Origin: SVMC01 sp045601345
GTDB lineage: Bacteria; Bacillota; Clostridia; Oscillospirales; Oscillospiraceae
DNA: 12,336 nucleotides
Direction: 5' to 3'
NCBI GenBank assembly: GCA_045601345.1
Contig: JAZRZL010000081.1
Coordinates: 1-12,336 of the forward strand
Notes under the pieces: generated by a model
Database searches by the model: none
Told to the model about the DNA's origin: nothing
The model's input: the letters and a program-made list of their open reading frames with translations, nothing else
Translations under genes and position numbers: made by a program
In this document: positions 1 to 5,601 of the stretch, one piece after another
Numbering within the stretch: position 1 is the first letter of the stretch
How the letters are laid out: every line of letters starts with the position of its first letter

Positions 1-165
1 CCTGTTCCCGCTGTGATTATAAGGAAGTTGCTGCAATTCCCGCGCTGGGACATCATCTGGAGGAGCCCCGCGTAGAAGCCACCTGCACTCTAGCTGGTTC
101 TGTGACGAAAGCCTGTTCCCGCTGTGATTATCAAGAAATCACGGAAATTCCCACGCTTGGCCATG
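1..165 (+). repeat. Tandem 111-bp (37-residue) Cys-pair repeat inside the SLH protein
   Basis: The 20 bases at 1-20 recur exactly at 112-131, and similarity continues for about 35 bases more in each copy (I-P-A-L-G-H against I-P-T-L-G-H at protein level). The offset of 111 bases is 37 codons, so the repeat is in frame. More copies probably lie upstream of the window. Repeats with a C-x2-C pair and a P-x-x-G-H end are common in large surface proteins of gut Firmicutes; their function is not settled. Confidence 0.75.
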
Positions 166-788
166 ATTATGTAAACGGCGTATGCACCCGCTGCAATGAA
201 AAAGCACCCGATGCTGTATGCGATGGCGGCGAAGGCTGTCCGAGTAAGGGCTTTACCGATGTACCCAAGCCCGGTATCTGGTCACATACCGGCATCGACT
301 ACTGCATTGCAAACAATCTAATGAACGGCGTATCCGATACACGCTTCGATCCGGAAGGTACGCTTACACGTGGTCAGTTGGTCACCATCCTCTACCGCAT
401 TGCAGGAAAACCCGCATCAAATGCAAAAATCAGTTTCAAGGACGTAGCTCCCGACAAATACTATACCGATGCGATCCTATGGGCAGCAGAAAACGGCATC
501 GTCAATGGCTACAGTGACGGCACCTTCCTCCCCGATGCCGAAATCTCCCGTGAGCAGATTGCCGCCATCCTCTACCGCTATGAAGGAAGCCCCACCGTAA
601 CTGGTACGCTGGATTACCCCGATTACAATCAAGTTAGCAGCTACGCAAAGGATGCGCTTCTCTGGGCAACGCAGAAGGAATTCATTACCGGCGTAAAGAT
701 TGCAAATAAAACCCTCCTCTCCCCGAATGACAACGCCACCCGCGCCCAGATTGCCACCATCATCATGCGTTATCTGAAAGCACAATAA
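1..788 (+). CDS. SLH-domain surface protein, C-terminal part (5' end outside window)
   Basis: The reading frame is open from the window edge, so this is the C-terminal part of a larger secreted protein; the in-frame GTG at 102 is not a believable start. Two copies of a Cys-pair repeat (C-S-R-C-D-Y ... I-P-x-L-G-H) come first, then a further C-x2-C, then three S-layer homology domains at about nt 252-407, 435-587 and 612-779. Each SLH unit shows the F-x-D-V / Y-x-D start (the third degenerate), an inner G-(V/I)-x-(N/T)-G segment and a T/S-R-x-Q-(I/L) segment. Such triplets normally bind pyruvylated secondary cell-wall polymer and hold the protein on the cell surface. The protein ends two residues after the third SLH unit, as is usual for C-terminal anchors. 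What the missing N-terminal part does is unknown. The domain call is secure; the specific role is not. Confidence 0.9.
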   Translation, partial: CSRCDYKEVAAIPALGHHLEEPRVEATCTLAGSVTKACSRCDYQEITEIPTLGHDYVNGVCTRCNEKAPDAVCDGGEGCPSKGFTDVPKPGIWSHTGIDYCIANNLMNGVSDTRFDPEGTLTRGQLVTILYRIAGKPASNAKISFKDVAPDKYYTDAILWAAENGIVNGYSDGTFLPDAEISREQIAAILYRYEGSPTVTGTLDYPDYNQVSSYAKDALLWATQKEFITGVKIANKTLLSPNDNATRAQIATIIMRYLKAQ

Positions 789-795
789 GGTTAAT

Positions 796-837
796 AATTC
801 CCCTGAGATTACGCAAAACGGCAATCTCAGGGGAATT
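796..837. terminator. 15-bp inverted repeat between convergent genes, probable bidirectional terminator
   Basis: Arms 796-810 and 823-837 are perfectly complementary over 15 bp around a 12-base loop. The hairpin starts 7 bases after the stop of the SLH gene and lies 10 bases beyond the stop of the minus-strand glycosylase gene, so it can serve both transcripts. Neither side has a long run of U, so intrinsic termination may be weak or helped by Rho. Confidence 0.7.
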
Positions 838-847
838 CTCTACATAT

Positions 848-1423
848 TCAGCAAATATCGTAAACTTCAGGGCAGATGTCCGCGATTTTATTTCGTATTG
901 AAAGGAGATCAGAAAAGGTTTCCGGACGCTTGGATGGGTCGCGCAGGAGGGCAGAGGGGTGATAAATGGCGGTAAACCAGATGCCATCCTTTTCCACCCA
1001 TTGACCGTGTTCACGGGTAATACGATAATCCTCGCGGATCAGGCACATGGCAGCAATACGGCCAAGGCAGATAATCATTTTGGGAGAAAGTGCCATGGTC
1101 TGCTGTCGTAGCCAGACCATGCAGGCCTCCTGCTCATTTTGCAGGGGATCGCGGTTGTGCGGTGGGCGGCATTTGACGATATTAGCAATATAGCAGTTAT
1201 GCCGTCCCAAGTCGATGATGGAAAGCATTTCGTCCAGAAATTTTCCGGCAGCACCAACGAACGGCTCTCCCTGCAAATCCTCCTGCTCTCCTGGACCTTC
1301 CCCTACAAACAGGATGGGGGTTGTTTCCGGACCCACACCAAATACCACTTGGGTGCGGGTTTCGCACAGAGGACAGCGGCTACAGGTGAGGCAGGCTTCG
1401 TGAAGCTGTTTGAGCTGGCTCAT
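848..1423 (-). CDS. Uracil-DNA glycosylase, family 4 (iron-sulfur type)
   Basis: This enzyme removes uracil from DNA and starts base excision repair. At 191 residues it has the usual family-4 length. Visible hallmarks are the glycine-rich active-site motif G-E-G-P-G-E-Q at 41-47 followed by G-E-P-F-V-G at 52-57, and the second active-site motif Y-H-P-S-A at 154-158. Four Cys at the family's [4Fe-4S] positions are C14 and C17, C85 in V-K-C-R-P-P and C101 in E-A-C-x2-W-L; C11 and C20 are extra. The ATG overlaps the dacF stop by ATGA (1420-1423), and an AGGAG ribosome binding site lies about 8 bases upstream inside the dacF end. Translation is therefore probably coupled to dacF. No promoter of its own was seen. 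Function is secure from the motifs; substrate range (U opposite G or A) cannot be read. Confidence 0.95.
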   Translation of the reverse strand: MSQLKQLHEACLTCSRCPLCETRTQVVFGVGPETTPILFVGEGPGEQEDLQGEPFVGAAGKFLDEMLSIIDLGRHNCYIANIVKCRPPHNRDPLQNEQEACMVWLRQQTMALSPKMIICLGRIAAMCLIREDYRITREHGQWVEKDGIWFTAIYHPSALLRDPSKRPETFSDLLSIRNKIADICPEVYDIC

Positions 1424-2787
1424 TTTTTTCTCCTCTTTTTATTACGACGATACCTTCTTCTGCGGTTCATTGATACAGCGGCCAGCAGAAGGAGGGCAAC
1501 GACAATAATGATGATGGAAATCAGGCGAAGGAAACCGGGATCCTCCTGCGTGGGAGCGGAAAGCATTTTATTCCGCTCCACAGCGGTAATGGCTCGCAGC
1601 GCGACCTGTCCAACCTCTTTCCCCTCATAGGTAACCTTGGCAGTGCCAACCTCCTGATCAGCTGCTATGGGGGCAGCAAGCGAGTCTCCATCGGTCAAGC
1701 TATAGGAAATATCAATTTTCTTCTCATCATATTTTGCCGGAAGCAGCGCACTGACATCCTGTGTAGGCGCTACAATCACATATTTGACCTCGCCAGAGGT
1801 CACCGGCACCTGCGCAATGGGACTAAGATGAGAAAATACAGAAACAAAGCGGAAATTTTCCAGAGCATATTCGATCAGTGCCCGAGACTGGGTAAAGCTG
1901 CCAAACACGGCCTCATTATTCGCATTGTAAGCAGTTTGGGCACCCAGAATGACGCAGAGGTAGGAAAAGCCGTTCTCCTCCACCAGCGTAATCAGGCAGC
2001 GACCCGCAGGCGTGGTGAAACCGGTTTTGACACCGCTGGCCTTCTCCCAGTAATATTGGGGCGTGATGATGGTGCTGAGGAAGTAATTGGTTGTATAGAG
2101 GACAGGCTCTGCGGTAGTGGCCTCAGAGGTCAGTTCATATACCGCCGTGCCACAGATGGTGCGGAAAATATCACTCTCCAGTGCGGCTTTGGTGATGATG
2201 CTCAGATCGCGGGCAGAGGTATAGTGATCCTCATCGTGGAGGCCGTCGGGGTTGACAAAGTGGGTATTGGTGCAGCCCAGTGCCTTTGCCTTCTCGTTCA
2301 TCATATCTACAAAGGCATCCACACTGCCTGCAATATGGTTGGCAACCACCAAAGAGGCATCATTGGCGCTGGGAACCATCACGCAGTAGAGCAGCTCCTC
2401 CAGCGTCAGACGGTCTCCGGGAGACAGACCCGCGATGCTGGCATCTGCGTCAAGACCCTTCAGAAGTGCGCCATCCACCGTGACCTCATCGGTCAGATTC
2501 CCCTTCTCCAGCGCCAAAAGGCAGGTCATTACCTTGGTCAGGCTGGCGGGATAGAGACGATCATCGGCATGGGATTCATAGACGGTAGTGCCGGAATTCA
2601 GCTCTATCAGGATAACTCCCTTGCAGTCCAGCTCCGGAGGCGCGGGAATGCTTTCGTCGGCGTTATCATCCATCAGCTCCCCGGATTCCTCGGAAGAAGC
2701 TTCCTCCTCGGCAAATGCCAGTATGGGAACCTGCTGAAGAAGCAAAAGAAATGCAAGAAGCAGACAAAGAAATTTTCGTTTTTTCAT
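1420..2787 (-). CDS. dacF: D-alanyl-D-alanine carboxypeptidase (DacF/PBP5-like, peptidase S11)
   Basis: This is a low-molecular-weight penicillin-binding protein that removes the terminal D-Ala from peptidoglycan stem peptides outside the membrane. The 455-residue product has an N-terminal signal peptide (K-K-R-K then a Leu-rich stretch, likely cleaved after A-F-A at 24-26) and an acidic linker at about 27-46. The catalytic motifs are S-L-T-K at 82-85, S-A-N at 140-142 and K-T-G at 254-256. A PBP5 C-terminal-type beta domain follows. The C-terminus is a transmembrane helix (about 415-438) with a strongly basic tail rather than the usual amphipathic helix. I chose the ATG at 2787 because it gives the signal peptide and has GGAG 7 bases upstream. 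The frame stays open to 3051, but that stretch is the MITE-like element. The promoter is at 3093-3120, so the leader is about 300 nt. The symbol is by family resemblance. Confidence 0.95.
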   Translation of the reverse strand: MKKRKFLCLLLAFLLLLQQVPILAFAEEEASSEESGELMDDNADESIPAPPELDCKGVILIELNSGTTVYESHADDRLYPASLTKVMTCLLALEKGNLTDEVTVDGALLKGLDADASIAGLSPGDRLTLEELLYCVMVPSANDASLVVANHIAGSVDAFVDMMNEKAKALGCTNTHFVNPDGLHDEDHYTSARDLSIITKAALESDIFRTICGTAVYELTSEATTAEPVLYTTNYFLSTIITPQYYWEKASGVKTGFTTPAGRCLITLVEENGFSYLCVILGAQTAYNANNEAVFGSFTQSRALIEYALENFRFVSVFSHLSPIAQVPVTSGEVKYVIVAPTQDVSALLPAKYDEKKIDISYSLTDGDSLAAPIAADQEVGTAKVTYEGKEVGQVALRAITAVERNKMLSAPTQEDPGFLRLISIIIIVVALLLLAAVSMNRRRRYRRNKKRRKK

Positions 2788-2844
2788 AGTATATCTCCAA
2801 TTATCGTAAATCGAGCATTGCCGATGGGCAGCGCTGTGTGATAT

Positions 2845-2855
2845 AATTACGGTAC
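2845..2855 (+). repeat. Left copy of the 11-bp direct repeat (target site duplication)
   Basis: AATTACGGTAC here is identical to 3074-3084. The right copy abuts the terminal inverted repeat exactly; here one extra G (2856) lies between, so the true duplication could be 10 bp with one mismatched terminal base in the inverted repeat. Confidence 0.75.
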
Positions 2856-3073
2856 GCAATGACAGTAAGTTAACAGCCCTTGCCTTCCCCTCTGGGGAAG
2901 GTGCCGCCCGCAGGCGGCGGATGAGGTTTGCCTCCTGAGACTGAGCGCTTTCTATATTAGGAAGGTTTTCCATTTTATCAGCGCGTCTATACCTCATCAG
3001 TCTCGCTTCGCTCGCCAGCTTCCCCAAAGGGGAAGCCTTAGATGCGTTCACTGTTGTTAACTTAATGGCATTG
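2856..3073. mobile_element. MITE-like palindromic element with terminal inverted repeats and target duplication
   Basis: The ends are inverted repeats: 2857-2874 matches the reverse complement of 3056-3073 at 16 of 18 positions (core TAAGTTAAC). Immediately outside is a direct repeat of 11 bases, AATTACGGTAC, at 2845-2855 and 3074-3084, as expected for a target duplication of 10-11 bp. Inside are small hairpins at 2883-2901 (8-bp stem, TCT loop), 2903-2918 (6-bp stem) and 3018-3036 (8-bp stem, AAA loop). The two halves are roughly palindromic to each other, each with a C-T-T-C-C-C-C hairpin and an ATGAGGT box. No transposase is encoded, so movement would need a transposase in trans. From memory, similar hairpin repeats are abundant in gut Oscillospiraceae; this was not searched. 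Confidence 0.8.
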
Positions 3074-3100
3074 AATTACGGTACTGATAGAAATTATAAC
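3071..3100 (+). promoter_or_regulatory. Possible sigma-A promoter for the comEA-like/two-component operon
   Basis: TTGAAT (3071-3076) and TATAAC (3095-3100) are 18 bp apart, and a start near 3107 would give a leader of about 30 nt. The -10 overlaps the dacF -10 on the opposite strand. The first three bases of the -35 are the last three bases of the MITE-like element. The match is moderate and the call is tentative. Confidence 0.4.
3074..3084 (+). repeat. Right copy of the 11-bp direct repeat (target site duplication)
   Basis: This is identical to 2845-2855 and directly follows the right inverted repeat end at 3073. It lies just downstream of the dacF -10 box on the minus strand, so the insertion point was at or near the dacF transcription start. 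Confidence 0.75.
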
Positions 3101-3120
3101 AAATTTACGGTTTTTGTCAA
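3093..3120 (-). promoter_or_regulatory. Near-consensus sigma-A promoter for dacF-udg
   Basis: Read on the minus strand, TTGACA (3120-3115) and TATAAT (3098-3093) are both perfect consensus hexamers, 16 bp apart. Transcription would start near 3086, inside or next to the right direct repeat, and then run through the whole element before reaching dacF at 2787. No other strong minus-strand promoter was seen nearer to dacF. Confidence 0.8.
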
Positions 3121-3138
3121 TGATTGTGGGGGCTGAAC

Positions 3139-3510
3139 TTGAAACTGGGTGCTGCACAAAAAGCGTTAGCTGTGGTAACAGCGGCTTTTGTAATCTTTAC
3201 GCTGGCATTTTTCATTGGTCGCAACTCCTCCCGCGCTGTAATTGCCACACAGAAAGTGCCGGAGATTGTTATCCGGGAAATTCCTGTTATCGTATCAGCG
3301 CAGGAAACAAAGCTGAACATCAACCGGGCAACCACAGATGAGCTGGAGGCTTTGCCCGGTATTGGTGTCGTGCTGGCACAGCGCATCCTCCTCTGGCGGG
3401 AGCAAAATGGCAATTTCAGCAGCATTGAGCAGCTGATGGATGTGAAAGGCATCGGCGAGACCAAATTCGCAGCAATCAAGGACAGAATCTGCGTGGAGGA
3501 TGGAACATGA
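3139..3510 (+). CDS. Short ComEA-like helix-hairpin-helix protein, membrane-anchored
   Basis: The product is about 123 residues. It starts with a transmembrane segment (about 8-26, A-V-V-T-A-A-F-V-I-F-T-L), then a short linker, then a ComEA-type double helix-hairpin-helix domain: L-N-I-N-R-A-T, E-L-x-x-L-P-G-I-G, A-x-x-I-L-x-W-R, F-x-S-I-E-Q-L and V-K-G-I-G. This fold binds DNA without sequence preference; in ComEA it receives transforming DNA outside the membrane. Here the SLBB domain of full ComEA is absent, and no comEB or comEC lies next to it. The TTG at 3139 is preferred, since GGGGG lies 6 bases upstream and it gives a lysine-containing N-terminus; TTG at 3124 is the alternative. The stop overlaps the response-regulator ATG by ATGA (3507-3510), which ties it to the two-component operon. 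A role in DNA uptake is possible but not shown. Confidence 0.85.
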   Translation: MKLGAAQKALAVVTAAFVIFTLAFFIGRNSSRAVIATQKVPEIVIREIPVIVSAQETKLNINRATTDELEALPGIGVVLAQRILLWREQNGNFSSIEQLMDVKGIGETKFAAIKDRICVEDGT

Positions 3511-4181
3511 AAATTCTGGTCGTAGATGATGAGGTTTTGCTGGTCAAGGGCATCAGTTATAATCTGCGCAATGAGGGCTACGAAGTCCTCGTTGGCTATA
3601 ATGGATTTGATGCCGTTCGCACGGTTCGGGAAACACCGGTAGATCTGGTGCTTCTTGATGTGATGATGCCGGAAATGGACGGTCTGGAGGCCTGTCGGCA
3701 GATTCGTAGCGTTTCTGATGTGCCCATTATTCTGCTCACAGCCAAGGCCGAGGATATGGATAAGCTTCTGGGCTTCGAGCATGGAGCTGATGACTATCTG
3801 ACCAAGCCATTTAATATTTTAGAGTTAAAGGCTCGAATCCGTGCGCTGCTGCGCCGCACGGCAAGAACCGAGCAAAAAAAGGAGGAAATTTCTTGCGGTT
3901 CCATCCGTTTGGACTATGCCAGCCGCAACGCATATCGCAATGGCGAGCTTGTGGAGCTGACCGCCCGTGAATTTGATCTAATGGATCTGCTTATCCGTAA
4001 TCCCAACCGCGTCTATTCCAGAGAAAATTTGCTGGATTTGATCTGGGGCTATGAATATCAGGGCGATATCCGTACAGTAGATGTCCATATCCGCCGCATC
4101 AGAGAAAAGCTGGAGGAGAATCCGGCAGAGCCGGAGCACATCCTGACCAAGTGGGGGGTTGGCTATTATTTTAAAGAATAA
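3507..4181 (+). CDS. OmpR/PhoB-family DNA-binding response regulator
   Basis: This is a 224-residue two-component output protein. The receiver domain (about 1-115) has the acidic pair D7-D8, phospho-acceptor D51 in L-L-D-V-M-M-P, T78 in L-L-T-A-K and K100 in T-K-P-F, so all catalytic positions are present. The winged-helix effector domain (about 128-224) carries the T-A-R-E-F-D-L segment, the recognition helix region T-V-D-V-H-I-R-R-I-R-E-K and the closing G-V-G-Y-Y-F wing. It should be phosphorylated by the kinase encoded immediately downstream and bind DNA as a dimer. Its start overlaps the ComEA-like stop and its end overlaps the kinase gene by about 23 nt. The target genes are unknown. 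Resemblance is to the WalR/PhoP/MtrA branch, but I cannot assign an ortholog. Confidence 0.95.
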   Translation: MKILVVDDEVLLVKGISYNLRNEGYEVLVGYNGFDAVRTVRETPVDLVLLDVMMPEMDGLEACRQIRSVSDVPIILLTAKAEDMDKLLGFEHGADDYLTKPFNILELKARIRALLRRTARTEQKKEEISCGSIRLDYASRNAYRNGELVELTAREFDLMDLLIRNPNRVYSRENLLDLIWGYEYQGDIRTVDVHIRRIREKLEENPAEPEHILTKWGVGYYFKE

Positions 4182-5601
4182 GAAAATAAGAGCTTTTTCT
4201 GTTCATAATTCACAGCTGCGCTATGCCATTGTCTGTGTGCTTATCACCACAGTGACGCTCTATATTTTAAATTTTATTTCCGCCTCCTCCAGCCGGAATA
4301 AAGTATTTAAGTTTCAGGAATCTGTGCTGGAGCGTGCCAGAGTTGTTGCGGCATCCTTTACCGACATTGATGCTGTCAATGCGCAGACGGCACAGCAAAT
4401 TGTCCTTTCAATTGAGAAAGCGGCTTATGATCGGATTGTTATCACCGACTATCAGGGGATTGCCCTGTACGATTCGCGTGAGGTTTTCAACGAGACCGGC
4501 AGACAGTTTCTATTGCCTTGGGTGGTGCAGGCGCTGGACGGTAAGGATGTCATGGATAGCCACATTCAGGATGACATCCTGATCTGCAATATTGGTGTAC
4601 CCATTACGCAAAACGGGAAATACTTCGGTGCCGTCTACCTTATGGTCTGCGACAAGAGTCTGGGAAGCCTCCTGCATACCACGGAGCAAACGGTTCTGAT
4701 GTGGAGCATCGTACTGGAGTTGCTTGTTATCTCATTTTCTGCCATTTTTTCTGTGAGCTTTGCCAGAAAAATGCGTCGAATCATGGAATTTATCCACATT
4801 GTCCGCGAGGGCGATTACGCCAATAAAATTGAGCTGAACAGCAACGACGAGCTGGAGCATCTGGCCATGGAGTTTAACGATCTGACCGACCGTCTACAGC
4901 TATCGGAGCAGCGCCGCCGCCAATTTGTTTCCGATGCCTCCCATGAGCTGAAAACACCGCTGGCTTCCATTAAGCTGCTGTCCGATTCCATTTTGCAAAA
5001 CGATATGGATTCCGATACCATCCGGGAGTTTGTCGGAGATATTGGAAATGAGGCGGATCGGCTTACCAGAATGTCCCAGAAGCTTTTAGAGCTAAACAGG
5101 CTCGATGCCATGACCGAGGAGGAACGCACCCCGGTCGATGTCCGTCAGGTGGCACATAGAGCGTTCCGTATGCTACAGCCCCAGATCGCCGAGAAAAAAA
5201 TTCGGCTGAAGGATAAGAGTATTCCCGGCTGTGTGGTGCTCATTGCAGAGGATGATCTCTACCAGATTCTTTTCAATCTGATAGAAAATGGGATTAAATA
5301 CAATGTCAAGGGTGGTCTTCTGCGCTTTACCGTGAAAAAAGAGGCTCAGCGCGTGATATTTACTCTGGAGGACAGCGGTGTGGGCATTCCGGAGGAATCT
5401 CTGAATAAGATTTTTGACCGCTTTTATCGGGTGGACAAGGCACGCTCCCGTAAGGCCGGGGGCAGCGGGCTTGGCCTTTCCATTGTCCATGACAAGGTGG
5501 TACGGAATCACGGTACGGTTTGGGCGGAGAACCGCCCAACGGGCGGTACGTGTTTTACCGTAACGTTCCCCTGCTATGATGGAAAGGGGCATAAGGAATG
5601 A
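4159..5601 (+). CDS. Membrane sensor histidine kinase with HAMP domain
   Basis: This is the kinase partner of the preceding regulator, about 480 residues. The order is a basic N-terminus, TM1 (about 22-41), an extracytoplasmic region of about 135 residues with a PAS/Cache-like feel (V-I-T-D-Y-Q-G-I-A-L-Y-D), TM2 (about 178-200), HAMP (about 201-250), HisKA with H262 in S-H-E-L-K-T-P, and an ATPase domain. The ATPase shows an N box with N377, G1 D-S-G-V-G-I-P at 405-411, F box F-D-R-F-Y-R and G2 G-G-S-G-L-G-L at 434-440. Nothing essential is missing. The start is odd: the frame is closed at 4144 and the only usual start codon before TM1 is TTG at 4159, which directly follows a GTGGGGGG run with no proper spacing. 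ATT at 4165 or 4168 would be better spaced. The stop overlaps the lipoprotein ATG by ATGA (5598-5601). Confidence 0.93.
   Translation: MAIILKNKKIRAFSVHNSQLRYAIVCVLITTVTLYILNFISASSSRNKVFKFQESVLERARVVAASFTDIDAVNAQTAQQIVLSIEKAAYDRIVITDYQGIALYDSREVFNETGRQFLLPWVVQALDGKDVMDSHIQDDILICNIGVPITQNGKYFGAVYLMVCDKSLGSLLHTTEQTVLMWSIVLELLVISFSAIFSVSFARKMRRIMEFIHIVREGDYANKIELNSNDELEHLAMEFNDLTDRLQLSEQRRRQFVSDASHELKTPLASIKLLSDSILQNDMDSDTIREFVGDIGNEADRLTRMSQKLLELNRLDAMTEEERTPVDVRQVAHRAFRMLQPQIAEKKIRLKDKSIPGCVVLIAEDDLYQILFNLIENGIKYNVKGGLLRFTVKKEAQRVIFTLEDSGVGIPEESLNKIFDRFYRVDKARSRKAGGSGLGLSIVHDKVVRNHGTVWAENRPTGGTCFTVTFPCYDGKGHKE

Larger units (their letters stand above)
2788..3138. other. Divergent intergenic region between dacF and the comEA-like operon
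   Basis: This 351-bp stretch has no credible gene. From left to right it holds the dacF-proximal leader and ribosome binding site (2788-2844), a direct repeat copy (2845-2855), a MITE-like element (about 2856-3073), the second direct repeat copy (3074-3084), and a short segment with the dacF promoter on the minus strand and a possible promoter on the plus strand. Small open frames inside it are by-products of the element. Confidence 0.8.

Noticed and set aside
102..104. GTG at 102 as the start of the SLH gene
   Set aside because: The frame is open and homologous to the repeat from the window edge, there is no signal peptide, and the GTG lies inside a repeat unit.
1828..2841. Long open frame opposite dacF (337 residues)
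   Set aside because: It is fully antisense to a gene with all S11 motifs, has no recognisable domain or ribosome binding site, and is explained by codon bias of the real gene.
2842..2872. Second minus-strand promoter for dacF formed at the left end of the element
   Set aside because: A TATATC-like -10 is present but the best spaced -35 matches the consensus poorly; the promoter at 3093-3120 is far stronger.
2883..3036. CRISPR array or small RNA gene in the hairpin-rich intergenic region
   Set aside because: The repeated blocks are inverted rather than direct and there are no regular spacers; the direct repeat and terminal inverted repeats fit a MITE better.
2788..3051. 88-residue N-terminal extension of DacF in an open frame
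   Set aside because: It reads through the MITE-like element, would bury the signal peptide, and the ATG at 2787 has a good ribosome binding site.
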